This document shows, piece after piece, positions 5,023 to 11,692 of a stretch of 11,712 nucleotides of DNA. Position 1 is the first letter of the stretch; the number at the start of each line of letters is the position of its first letter. A program made the position numbers and the translations under genes. Below the pieces are notes generated by a model. It did not search any database. It worked only from the letters and a program-made list of their open reading frames with translations, and was not told the DNA's origin. Source of the stretch: Candidatus Bathyarchaeota archaeon (lineage in GTDB: Archaea > Thermoproteota > Bathyarchaeia > Bathyarchaeales > Bathycorpusculaceae); the NCBI GenBank assembly GCA_030627225.1, contig DAOUSM010000013.1:1-11712 (forward strand). Reading direction: 5' to 3'.

Positions 5023-6786
5023 ATGAAAGTTGTAAAAGTTGTAATCTTAACGTTGCTTATCACTGTTAGCTCGATTGTAATATTATATACCGATGTTGAA
5101 TATTGCACGACTACCTTGAATAAATTCAAGTCATATGAAGAGCTTAAAGAATTCCTACAGTGTAGAAAACACAGCTTCGAACCATTTCGATTCCTAAGCG
5201 TTGAATCATATGGTTCAGCCGAGCTTAAAGCGATGAGTACTAATGACTATTCTAGTACAAACATTCAAGTGGACGGGGTAGACGAAGCAGACATCGTAAA
5301 GATCGATGGAGAATATATCTATGTAATCTCTGGTCAAAAAGTGGTTATTGTTAAGGCTTACCCTGCAGAGGAGGCGGCTATCCTGTCAAACATAGCTGTG
5401 AATGGAACATTAAGGCAAATGTTCATAAACGAAGAGAGACTCGTCGTGTTCTATGAAGGCTCTTCAGACAGTGAAACAAAGACTTTCATTACCATATATG
5501 ACATATCAGACAGAGAAAATCCAATACCTAAAGGAGAAATCGCTGTTGACGGCTTTTATTTTAGCTCTAGGATGATAGGTGACTACGTGTATGTTGGCGT
5601 TCGGAAGGCAGCCTCACTTGTTGAAGGCGAAGTGTCTCTTCCAAAAATTTATTCCGAAGGCGAATGCAAAGTCATATCCGCCACCGAAATTTACTACTCC
5701 GACATAGTTGACTACGGATACATATTCACAACAATAGTAGCTGTGAACGTGCAGGAAGACGAGCAAGAGCCAACTGACGAAACAGTATTGTCAGGATGGA
5801 CAACAAGCATGTATGTCTCGCTAGAAAACATTTACCTAGCCATAGATTACGAGGACAAAACCATTTTACATCGAATTCACATTGAAAAGGGCGAAATCTC
5901 CTATGCTGCTGACGGTGAAGTTCCTGGAACAGTCTTAAACCAGTTTTCTATGGATGAGCATGAAGGCTACTTCAGAATAGCAACCACATCTCCAATAACA
6001 AGTCCAACTGGAGAGTCAGCGTGGAGACTTCCTAGGCAAAATAACGTCTACATCCTAAACATGGACTTAGAAATAGTCGGCGAACTGGAAAACATTGCTC
6101 CGGGAGAAACTATTCATTCAGCACGTTTTATGGGAAACATATGCTATCTTGTAACTTTCAGGAAAGTCGACCCCTTCTTCATGATTGATCTCTCAGATCC
6201 CTACGGTCCGGAGATACTTGGTGAACTGAAGATAACGGGTTATTCTGACTATTTGCATCTCTATGATGAAAATCACGTGATAGGTGTAGGCAAAGAAACC
6301 GTTTCAGCGGAGACGGGAGACTTCTCTTGGTATCAGGGAGTGAAAATATCACTTTTTGACGTTACAGACATGTTTGAACCGAAGGAGCTAGCAAAATACG
6401 AAATAGGTGATAGAGGAACAGACTCACCAGTTTTAAGAGATCACAAGGCATTCTTATTTGACAAAGAGAAGAATCTTCTGGTCATACCAATTTCAGTTGC
6501 ACAAATAGATGAAAGCAAATATCCAAATGCAGTTCCGTCATATATTAGCGGAGAAATTGTATGGCAAGGCGCATATGTTTTTACCATATCGTTGACGCTT
6601 GAAGAGAAAATTATGCTAAGAGGAATTATAACTCATGTTGAAAACAGTAATGTGCATGATGCATCATACCATATTGCTCGGACGCTTTACATAGGCGATG
6701 TTCTCTACACAATTTCAAACAATAAAATAAAAATGAACTCTCTGCTGGACTTGAGCGAAATCAACGAGTTAAACCTTAACGAATAG
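5023..6786 (+). CDS. Secreted/membrane-anchored beta-propeller protein (COG4880, Beta_propel type)
   Basis: 587 residues. Residues about 5-22 are a hydrophobic signal or anchor helix, then a short helical stretch FKSYEELKEFLQ (35-46), then the family hallmark STNIQVDGVDEADIVK (78-93). The remainder is a succession of beta-blade segments such as GEYIYVISGQKVVIV, DYVYVGVRKA, NVYILNMD and LYTISNNKIKMN near the C-terminus, the expected end of the family. Cys28 and Cys47 could form a disulfide outside the cell. ATG with AAGGAG at 5011-5016 and 6 nt spacing. Members are exported archaeal and bacterial proteins without known catalytic activity; binding at the envelope is a reasonable role. It is followed after 14 nt by a membrane peptide and a zinc-ribbon gene, and preceded by two presumed operators. 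Confidence 0.88.
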   Translation: MKVVKVVILTLLITVSSIVILYTDVEYCTTTLNKFKSYEELKEFLQCRKHSFEPFRFLSVESYGSAELKAMSTNDYSSTNIQVDGVDEADIVKIDGEYIYVISGQKVVIVKAYPAEEAAILSNIAVNGTLRQMFINEERLVVFYEGSSDSETKTFITIYDISDRENPIPKGEIAVDGFYFSSRMIGDYVYVGVRKAASLVEGEVSLPKIYSEGECKVISATEIYYSDIVDYGYIFTTIVAVNVQEDEQEPTDETVLSGWTTSMYVSLENIYLAIDYEDKTILHRIHIEKGEISYAADGEVPGTVLNQFSMDEHEGYFRIATTSPITSPTGESAWRLPRQNNVYILNMDLEIVGELENIAPGETIHSARFMGNICYLVTFRKVDPFFMIDLSDPYGPEILGELKITGYSDYLHLYDENHVIGVGKETVSAETGDFSWYQGVKISLFDVTDMFEPKELAKYEIGDRGTDSPVLRDHKAFLFDKEKNLLVIPISVAQIDESKYPNAVPSYISGEIVWQGAYVFTISLTLEEKIMLRGIITHVENSNVHDASYHIARTLYIGDVLYTISNNKIKMNSLLDLSEINELNLNE

Positions 6787-6800
6787 AGGAGGCTACATAG

Positions 6801-6941
6801 TTGACTCTGAGAGAGCTTGTTAGCATGTTTGGAGACTTTGCCGAAATAGCAGTAACAATTCTGCTGGCTTACGTAGTGTACAAAATAGCGACACTTATAG
6901 ACACACTTAACGGCAAAATTAAGGGAGAGAAAAACCCATAA
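6801..6941 (+). CDS. 46-residue single-helix membrane peptide
   Basis: A small gene with a textbook AGGAGG site at 6787-6792, 8 nt before its TTG start, only 14 nt after the propeller stop, so it is almost surely co-translated in one operon. It has an amphipathic start (TLRELVSMFGDF), a hydrophobic helix at about 14-32 (AEIAVTILLAYVVYKIATL), and a basic tail TLNGKIKGEKNP that should stay in the cytoplasm. No family recognised. Given its place it may anchor or assist the exported propeller; this is inference from position only. Confidence 0.68.
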   Translation: MTLRELVSMFGDFAEIAVTILLAYVVYKIATLIDTLNGKIKGEKNP

Positions 6942-6959
6942 ACAAAGGTTGGAAACAAT

Positions 6960-7184
6960 ATGTCATCAAGACATTTACATTACTATGTTGAAGAAAGAAA
7001 AACAAGAAGAGAAAGTCAAGAATTTCTAGAAGCTCATCACAGGATGCCTGACGGAAAACTGATTGAAACAGTGCAGATATGTCTCCGTTGCAGAAGAAAG
7101 TTTCCATTCAAGCGAAGCCGTAAACATTGTCCACGCTGTCAAGGTCTTCTTAGAACAAAGACTGTGGTCCTCAAAGTTCCCTAA
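6960..7184 (+). CDS. Small zinc-ribbon protein
   Basis: A 74-residue basic protein. A helical N-terminal half (HLHYYVEERKTRRESQEFLE) with several His precedes a zinc ribbon: Cys41-x2-Cys44, RKFPFKRSRK, Cys57-x2-Cys60, and a strand TKTVVLKV. The ribbon and its strong positive charge suggest nucleic-acid or protein binding; no enzymatic motif. ATG at 6960 lies 18 nt after the stop of the 46-residue gene, with AAGGTTGGA upstream as a ribosome site. A T6 run directly after the stop (7185-7190) should end the operon. Why a cytoplasmic zinc ribbon should follow an exported propeller is not clear; it may be an unrelated passenger or a regulator. Confidence 0.75.
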   Translation: MSSRHLHYYVEERKTRRESQEFLEAHHRMPDGKLIETVQICLRCRRKFPFKRSRKHCPRCQGLLRTKTVVLKVP

Positions 7185-7200
7185 TTTTTTATTGCTTTTC
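7184..7200 (+). terminator. T-rich terminator after zinc-ribbon gene
   Basis: TTTTTT followed by ATTGCTTTTC directly behind the stop codon, in a 34-nt gap to the convergent M24 gene. Poly-T runs of this kind end archaeal transcripts. Confidence 0.5.
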
Positions 7201-7218
7201 ATGTTAAGATTTCTCGTT

Positions 7219-8415
7219 TTAACTTATAGTTAAAACGTCTAGATTTCTTGGGTAATACGTGATTATCTCTGCACCATCTTCGGTTATCAAAACAGTGTCA
7301 GAGTGACGAAATCCTGCGAATCCAGTTTCGTAAATGCCTGGTTCACAGCTTACAACAATCCCCGCACTTAAAGGCTCTTCATTACCCACATCTAACCATG
7401 GAGGTTCATGTCCTTCCAAGCCTAAGCCATGTCCAGTATGATGCTTCACCAAGTGCATTAGACCAGCTTTCTTAAACACTTTGATAGTTGCTTTGTCAAT
7501 GTCGCTGCATTTGACTCCGGGTTTAAACATTTTGAATGCGGCTTCTTGAGCTTTAACCATCACATTGAAATAGCGTTTCTGCTTAGGCGTTGGTTTCCCA
7601 ACAATCATTGTTCGCTCCAGTTCACAGCTATAGCCGCCTATGTCTGCGCCAGCACCAGTAATAATGACGTCGCCTTTCCTAATCATACGCTTCGTCGCAA
7701 TAGCATGCGGTATAGCACTCATTTCACCTATTTGACCTCTAAAACCGACGCCGACGGGAGAACTTCTACGCATGGGCTCATAATCGGGTCCAAGAGTTTT
7801 TTTCATAAGTGTAGATGCTTCGTAGGAAGCCGCTAATGCAACTTCAACATCCCACAAGCCTTCAGCTGCATACTCTTGCAGCAAGGTATGTGCTAGGTTC
7901 GCCCATTTGGCACTCTCTTTAATGAGTGCTATTTCCTCTTCCGATTTTATGAGACGCATAGAAGGCACCAAATCCTTTATGTCCACAAACTTTGCTTCAC
8001 GTAGCTTTTTCGTGATTGGTGGGCCTCTGTAGCCCCAGATGCCAGCAGCTCCAGCTTTGTTGTCAATGCCTATGCGCTTTTTGGTTAACCCCATGTCTTT
8101 TAAGAACTCAGTAAAGTGCTCAATTGGATGCTTTTCTCCGGGATAATCCACGTAAGTCTTTACATCTTTAATAATTCTGGTCTTTAACGGGATATGGTCT
8201 TTTTCTAAAAGAGGACCCATAAAAGTAATTTTGCCGTCAACCGGTATGACTAATGCTGCCGGACGCTCAGTAGCAATAAATGAGTAACCTGTTAGGTAAA
8301 ATATGCTTGTACCATTTGTTAAATACAAGGCATCAAGCTTCCGCTTCCTCAAATATTTTCTAACCTGTTCTATGCGACGTTCATGTTCAGCTTCGCTTAT
8401 CGAAAATTTCACCAT
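7219..8415 (-). CDS. M24-family pita-bread hydrolase with altered metal site (Xaa-Pro peptidase/creatinase-like)
   Basis: 398 residues: an N-terminal creatinase-type domain (about 10-150) and a C-terminal pita-bread domain (about 160-398). Kept from M24 enzymes: His237 (IPHA), His329 in TGHGLGLEGHEPPW, and Glu358 in SCEPGIY. Changed: in canonical prolidase and aminopeptidase P the metal is held by Asp, Asp, His, Glu, Glu; aligning TGAGADIGGYSCELERT (253-269), the first Asp is Gly254 and the second Glu265, and the last Glu is Ser372 in GFRHSDTVL. So a normal dinuclear site cannot form. Creatinase shows that this fold can hydrolyse C-N bonds without metal, and amidohydrolase-like activity on a small molecule is an alternative. 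ATG with strong GGAGGA (8421-8426), 5 nt spacing. Cytoplasmic. An automatic label of Xaa-Pro aminopeptidase should not be trusted. Confidence 0.88.
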   Translation of the reverse strand: MVKFSISEAEHERRIEQVRKYLRKRKLDALYLTNGTSIFYLTGYSFIATERPAALVIPVDGKITFMGPLLEKDHIPLKTRIIKDVKTYVDYPGEKHPIEHFTEFLKDMGLTKKRIGIDNKAGAAGIWGYRGPPITKKLREAKFVDIKDLVPSMRLIKSEEEIALIKESAKWANLAHTLLQEYAAEGLWDVEVALAASYEASTLMKKTLGPDYEPMRRSSPVGVGFRGQIGEMSAIPHAIATKRMIRKGDVIITGAGADIGGYSCELERTMIVGKPTPKQKRYFNVMVKAQEAAFKMFKPGVKCSDIDKATIKVFKKAGLMHLVKHHTGHGLGLEGHEPPWLDVGNEEPLSAGIVVSCEPGIYETGFAGFRHSDTVLITEDGAEIITYYPRNLDVLTIS

Positions 8416-8450
8416 CGTATTCCTCCAAAGAATTTGTCAACTATTATGAT

Positions 8451-8482
8451 GGAAAACACATAAATGCTTTTCATTAATAAAG
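8451..8482. promoter_or_regulatory. Divergent promoter shared by M24 and GNAT genes
   Basis: GGAAAACACATAAATG reads as BRE plus TATA for the + strand, and the same bases read GAAAAGCATTTATG for the minus strand. Distances to the two starts are about 40-50 nt. A second candidate for the GNAT gene is CATTAATAAAG at 8472-8482, which would make it nearly leaderless. Inferred from sequence resemblance only. Confidence 0.4.
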
Positions 8483-8502
8483 AACGAACCTTGGGATGAT
8501 AT

Positions 8503-9366
8503 TTGAAATATCTCTCAATTCGCCTGTTTGAAGAAGAAGATGTGGATTTCGCTTACGAGTTGATTATGACTGAGAAATGGAATTACGTAAAGGAAGATGT
8601 TGAACGAATGTTTAGGTATAACCCGTTAGGTTGTTTCATCGCACAGGTAGAAGGCAAACGGGTGGGTCATGTATTTTCTGTTAACTATGGAAAGCTAGGG
8701 TGGATAGGCTTACTTATAGTTAAGGCAGAATGCAGAGGAAGAAGTATCGGAACATTATTAATGAAGAAAGCAATGAACCACTTGCTGAGCCATGAAGTAG
8801 AAACAATAAAGCTGGAAGCAATGCCCGTAGTAGCTGAATTATATCGAAAATTAGGGTTTGGAGATGAATACGGTTCTCTGAGATTTGTGGGGGTCAGCAG
8901 GAGATTCGCTTCTGCATCCAGTTCAACCGTGAAATCACTAAAAAATGAGAGGATGAAAGAAATTGCGAAGTTTGATGCTGAATATTTTGGAGCAAACAGA
9001 ATCAAGGTTTTAAGCAAACCTTATCACGATAGTCCAAAACTCTGCTTTGTTTCGTATATAAAATCCAAAATCACTGGTTACGTCATGTGTCGTAAAGCAA
9101 AAATCGGATACAGAATAGGACCATGGGTTTGCAATTCTGAGCATCCTAAAGCTGCACAGGAGCTTTTAATCAAATGCATGGAAACAATAGGCGAGAATGA
9201 AAAACTTTACGTGGGTGTTCCTGCAGTGAACAAAGCAGCCATTGAAATTTTGCAGGATTTTGATTTTAGGCAGTATTCAAAGAGTATCCGAATGTATTTT
9301 GGAAAAAAGCTTGAAACTGAACGTGTGAATGGTATATTTGCTATTGGCGGTCCAGAGAAGGGTTAG
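8503..9366 (+). CDS. Tandem GNAT-family acetyltransferase
   Basis: 287 residues with two GNAT halves. N-terminal half (about 3-130): LSIRLFEEEDVDFAYELI, the strand GWIGLLIV followed by the acetyl-CoA loop CRGRSIGTLL (77-86, the R/QxxGxG/A motif), and AELYRKLGF at 111-119. C-terminal half (about 145-287) matches the Acetyltransf_18 type: FDAEYFGANR, GYVMCRKAKIGYRIGPWV, LYVGVPAVNKAAIEIL, IRMYFGKK and the closing FAIGGPEKG. Arrays like this occur in uncharacterised N-acetyltransferases; the acceptor (amine or amino acid) is unknown. The TTG start is forced by an in-frame TGA 6 nt upstream; GGATGAT just before it may serve as a weak ribosome site. Its last 26 nt overlap the convergent methyltransferase gene. 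Confidence 0.88.
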   Translation: MKYLSIRLFEEEDVDFAYELIMTEKWNYVKEDVERMFRYNPLGCFIAQVEGKRVGHVFSVNYGKLGWIGLLIVKAECRGRSIGTLLMKKAMNHLLSHEVETIKLEAMPVVAELYRKLGFGDEYGSLRFVGVSRRFASASSSTVKSLKNERMKEIAKFDAEYFGANRIKVLSKPYHDSPKLCFVSYIKSKITGYVMCRKAKIGYRIGPWVCNSEHPKAAQELLIKCMETIGENEKLYVGVPAVNKAAIEILQDFDFRQYSKSIRMYFGKKLETERVNGIFAIGGPEKG

Positions 9367-10153
9367 ATTGGGCCTCAGAAATTATTGTCTTCCGTGCGAA
9401 TGTTATGTAGCCTGTATGCCCAGTCATTAAAGTCTGAGGGCGTGTTTTTCCTCTCACAGTCTGCATTCCGCGCAGCAAACATTCAACAGTTTTAATATCC
9501 ACAAAGCTGTTCTCATTTAAGGCTTCAACGGTTTTTACAACTTGGTCTATTGTTGGACTGAAGGAGACTAAGGTTCCGCAAGGCTTTAGGGCGGCATAAG
9601 CATGTGGAACAACAAGCCAAGGGGTCGCCAAATCCAATATAACTGCATCAACATCACTTTCATCTATGCCCACAGTGATATCCTTATTCTTTAGTTCTAC
9701 AAAATCGATTAAGCCTGCACGCTTCAGGTTTTTCTTTGCGGTTTTAAGGAATTCCTCTCTGATTTCGTAGCTGTAGACCTTGCCGTCTGGCTTAACATAA
9801 TGGGTTAAGGCTGTGGTTAACGCGCCCGTGCCTGTTCCAGCCTCCACGATGCGGCTTCTAGGACCTATTCCGCTGAACATCACTATTAGGGCTATGTCCT
9901 TTGGATAGGTTATCTGGGTTTTTCGCACAGACTTGATAATGTAGTCGCGTAGCATGGGTTTCAAAGCCGCAAATTCCACGCCCAAGTTGCTCAAAATTCT
10001 GGAGCCGTATTCTTTACCGATTAAGTCGTCGAATTTTATGAAGCCTTTATGTGTGTGAAAGGTTTTGCCCTTTTCAGCTTTAACCAAGTATGTTTTTCGC
10101 TGGCTTAAATAGAGAAGTACGTAATCGCCTTCCCTTATCTTTTGGGTTGTCAA
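9341..10153 (-). CDS. trmI: tRNA (adenine-N1)-methyltransferase, TrmI type (A57/A58)
   Basis: 270 residues, the archaeal TrmI length. Uses S-adenosylmethionine to make m1A58 (and in some archaea also m1A57) in the T-loop of tRNA; acts as a tetramer in the cytoplasm. Seen: an N-terminal beta domain (1-60) starting REGDYVLLYL; TQITYPKDIA at 79-88; SAM motif I VEAGTGTGAL at 103-112; the acidic ribose-binding SYEIREEF (128-135); the catalytic-region motif LDLATPW at 173-179; and the closing RPQTLMTGHTGYITFARK. TTG start at 10151-10153, fixed by an in-frame stop two codons upstream, with GTGAT 5 nt before it. The gene begins 10 nt after the stop of the aldolase-Fae gene, so the two form an operon. 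The C-terminus overlaps the GNAT gene tail to tail. Confidence 0.93.
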   Translation of the reverse strand: MTTQKIREGDYVLLYLSQRKTYLVKAEKGKTFHTHKGFIKFDDLIGKEYGSRILSNLGVEFAALKPMLRDYIIKSVRKTQITYPKDIALIVMFSGIGPRSRIVEAGTGTGALTTALTHYVKPDGKVYSYEIREEFLKTAKKNLKRAGLIDFVELKNKDITVGIDESDVDAVILDLATPWLVVPHAYAALKPCGTLVSFSPTIDQVVKTVEALNENSFVDIKTVECLLRGMQTVRGKTRPQTLMTGHTGYITFARKTIISEAQSNPSLDRQ

Positions 10154-10163
10154 ATCTCAATCA

Positions 10164-11642
10164 CTAAGGTGTATACTTGAAAGGATGTTTAGATCTGTCC
10201 TTGTTTTCTATCAGTTCGTCTATTGTTGGTCTTCCTTCTATTGCCTTGCGGATGGCGTGACGCATGGCCTTGTAATTGTTTATGTACACTCTTTGTCTGT
10301 CAACTGCTGTTGGATGAACAAACACGTTTGCAATGATTATCAGCTCTTCAGCAGCCTCCTTTGGGATTATTCCATCCGCGACACTGTCAATTACTGCCTT
10401 TGCTACTGCTGTTTGCGCCGGACCATAAACCATGCTTGCCTGACGCATACTCCTAATCGTAACCGTGGGAACTATCAATGTTATCGGCTTAGCGGTTAGG
10501 TTTGGCTCTAAAATTGCCAATAATGGTTCATGTCCCGGTGTTGGTGCACTCTTGGCCTTTGCAAAGGCCTCGGCTAATGGGCCATCTTTCTTCCCGATGA
10601 GGAGGTCTATGTGGGCTACTTCTGCACCTTGTCCAGCTAGGGCCTCGCCCACCCGCATGTTGAAGTCTCGTATGATTTCTGGTGTTACGTCAATAGCTTT
10701 AAAGCGTTCTTCTAATGGTTTTTCTCCAATTTCAAAGGTTATGAGTTTTGGCTCTATCTTTCCTATTTTTTCTAACTCTATTCGCAGTTCTTCCCTCGCC
10801 TCATAGGTTAGTTCTCCGCCCACGCTTAAAGGCTTTCTAACAGGGCCAACCTTGATCTTCATCATGTTTAAGGCTGCCTTTGTGCCCACGGCTCCGCTTC
10901 CAGCAATGATGCGCGCCATTTTCTGTACTTTATATTGAAGTTCACGGGCTTTTTGCAGTTCGCCCTTTTTCACATGATTGTAGATTTGAACCCAGATGTC
11001 TGGTATCACGTTAGCGCTTGCAAGGATTGCCCCTGAGCATCCAGCAGCTAGGGCTGCGACGACAACTTCGTCGTGTCCACACATGACATTGATTTTGTCC
11101 CTAACTTTTTCCAGCACAGCTAATATATATCCCAGCTGTCCGCTGCTGTCCTTCAAACCAACAATGTTTGGAATCTGAGCCAAATCCTCAACCATCTGCC
11201 ATGTAAGCTGTACACCCGTACATTGCGGAATGTTATAGAGAATCATTGGCAAGTCAACTTCGCTTGCTATGGTGAAATAGTGTTCATAGATTCCTCGGTC
11301 TGCTGGCTTCAAATAAAACGGTGTAACAATTAGAGCGGCATTAGCACCTGCATCCTTAGCGTATTTTGTCATTTCTAAGGCTTGGTCTGTTCCGCTTGCC
11401 CCAGTTCCAGCAACTACCGGAACTTTGCCGTTAACCTCATCTATCACGATATCAATAACACGTTTTTTCTCTTCTACCGTTAGGTTCACAAACTCGCCTG
11501 TTGTGCCGCATGGAACAACCCCATGAACGCCCAACTCAATACATCTTCTAACCAAAGCTCGCAGTCTTTCCTCATCAACAGCTTTTCCATCATCCGTGAA
11601 AGGTGTAACCAAGGCTGGCAAAATTCCCTCGGGTTTAAACAT
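10164..11642 (-). CDS. Fusion of DapA-superfamily aldolase with formaldehyde-activating enzyme (Fae)
   Basis: 492 residues in one frame. Domain 1 (about 4-295) is a DapA/NanA-type (beta/alpha)8 aldolase: GTTGE at 46-50, VTPFY at 106-110, MILYNIP with Tyr136, and the Schiff-base Lys164 in VGLKDSSG. The Arg that binds the substrate carboxylate in true DapA (YNxPxR) is Cys141, so dihydrodipicolinate synthesis is doubtful and a 2-oxo-acid aldolase or lyase is more likely. Domain 2 (about 325-492) is full-length Fae: VGEALAGQGAEVAHIDLLIG (331-350) with the conserved catalytic His344, PNLTAKP (380-386), RQASMVYGPAQ (400-410), ADGIIP and a final HPF. Fae joins formaldehyde to tetrahydromethanopterin. 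A linker of about 30 residues separates them. ATG with GGAG (7 nt spacing). The gene is co-transcribed with trmI. Coupling of the two activities is inferred. Confidence 0.93.
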   Translation of the reverse strand: MFKPEGILPALVTPFTDDGKAVDEERLRALVRRCIELGVHGVVPCGTTGEFVNLTVEEKKRVIDIVIDEVNGKVPVVAGTGASGTDQALEMTKYAKDAGANAALIVTPFYLKPADRGIYEHYFTIASEVDLPMILYNIPQCTGVQLTWQMVEDLAQIPNIVGLKDSSGQLGYILAVLEKVRDKINVMCGHDEVVVAALAAGCSGAILASANVIPDIWVQIYNHVKKGELQKARELQYKVQKMARIIAGSGAVGTKAALNMMKIKVGPVRKPLSVGGELTYEAREELRIELEKIGKIEPKLITFEIGEKPLEERFKAIDVTPEIIRDFNMRVGEALAGQGAEVAHIDLLIGKKDGPLAEAFAKAKSAPTPGHEPLLAILEPNLTAKPITLIVPTVTIRSMRQASMVYGPAQTAVAKAVIDSVADGIIPKEAAEELIIIANVFVHPTAVDRQRVYINNYKAMRHAIRKAIEGRPTIDELIENKDRSKHPFKYTP

Positions 11643-11649
11643 GATTCAT

Positions 11650-11692
11650 CTCCACTTTTTTTATTTAACCATACATTTTATATCATTTAAGC
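11650..11692 (-). promoter_or_regulatory. Promoter and ribosome site of aldolase-Fae operon
   Basis: On the minus strand GATATAAAA (11676-11684) is a TATA candidate, preceded by AAGCTTAAAT, which may act as BRE or as an alternative TATA box. GTGGAG with GGAG at 11650-11653 is the Shine-Dalgarno site, 7 nt before ATG. The leader would be short, about 15-25 nt. Confidence 0.45.

Noticed and set aside
5236..5257. GTACTA...TAGTAC dyad like the 4930 palindrome
   Set aside because: Lies inside the propeller coding region near the conserved STNIQVDGVDEAD motif; spacing differs from the intergenic palindrome. Probably chance.
6919..7107. Minus-strand ORF opposite the zinc-ribbon gene
   Set aside because: Phe/Leu-rich shadow of the CxxC protein, which has its own start signal and motif.
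7546..7836. Plus-strand ORF opposite the M24 gene
   Set aside because: Antisense shadow, no start signal or domain.
10185..11178. Plus-strand ORFs opposite the aldolase-Fae gene
   Set aside because: Antisense shadows of a gene with two full conserved domains.
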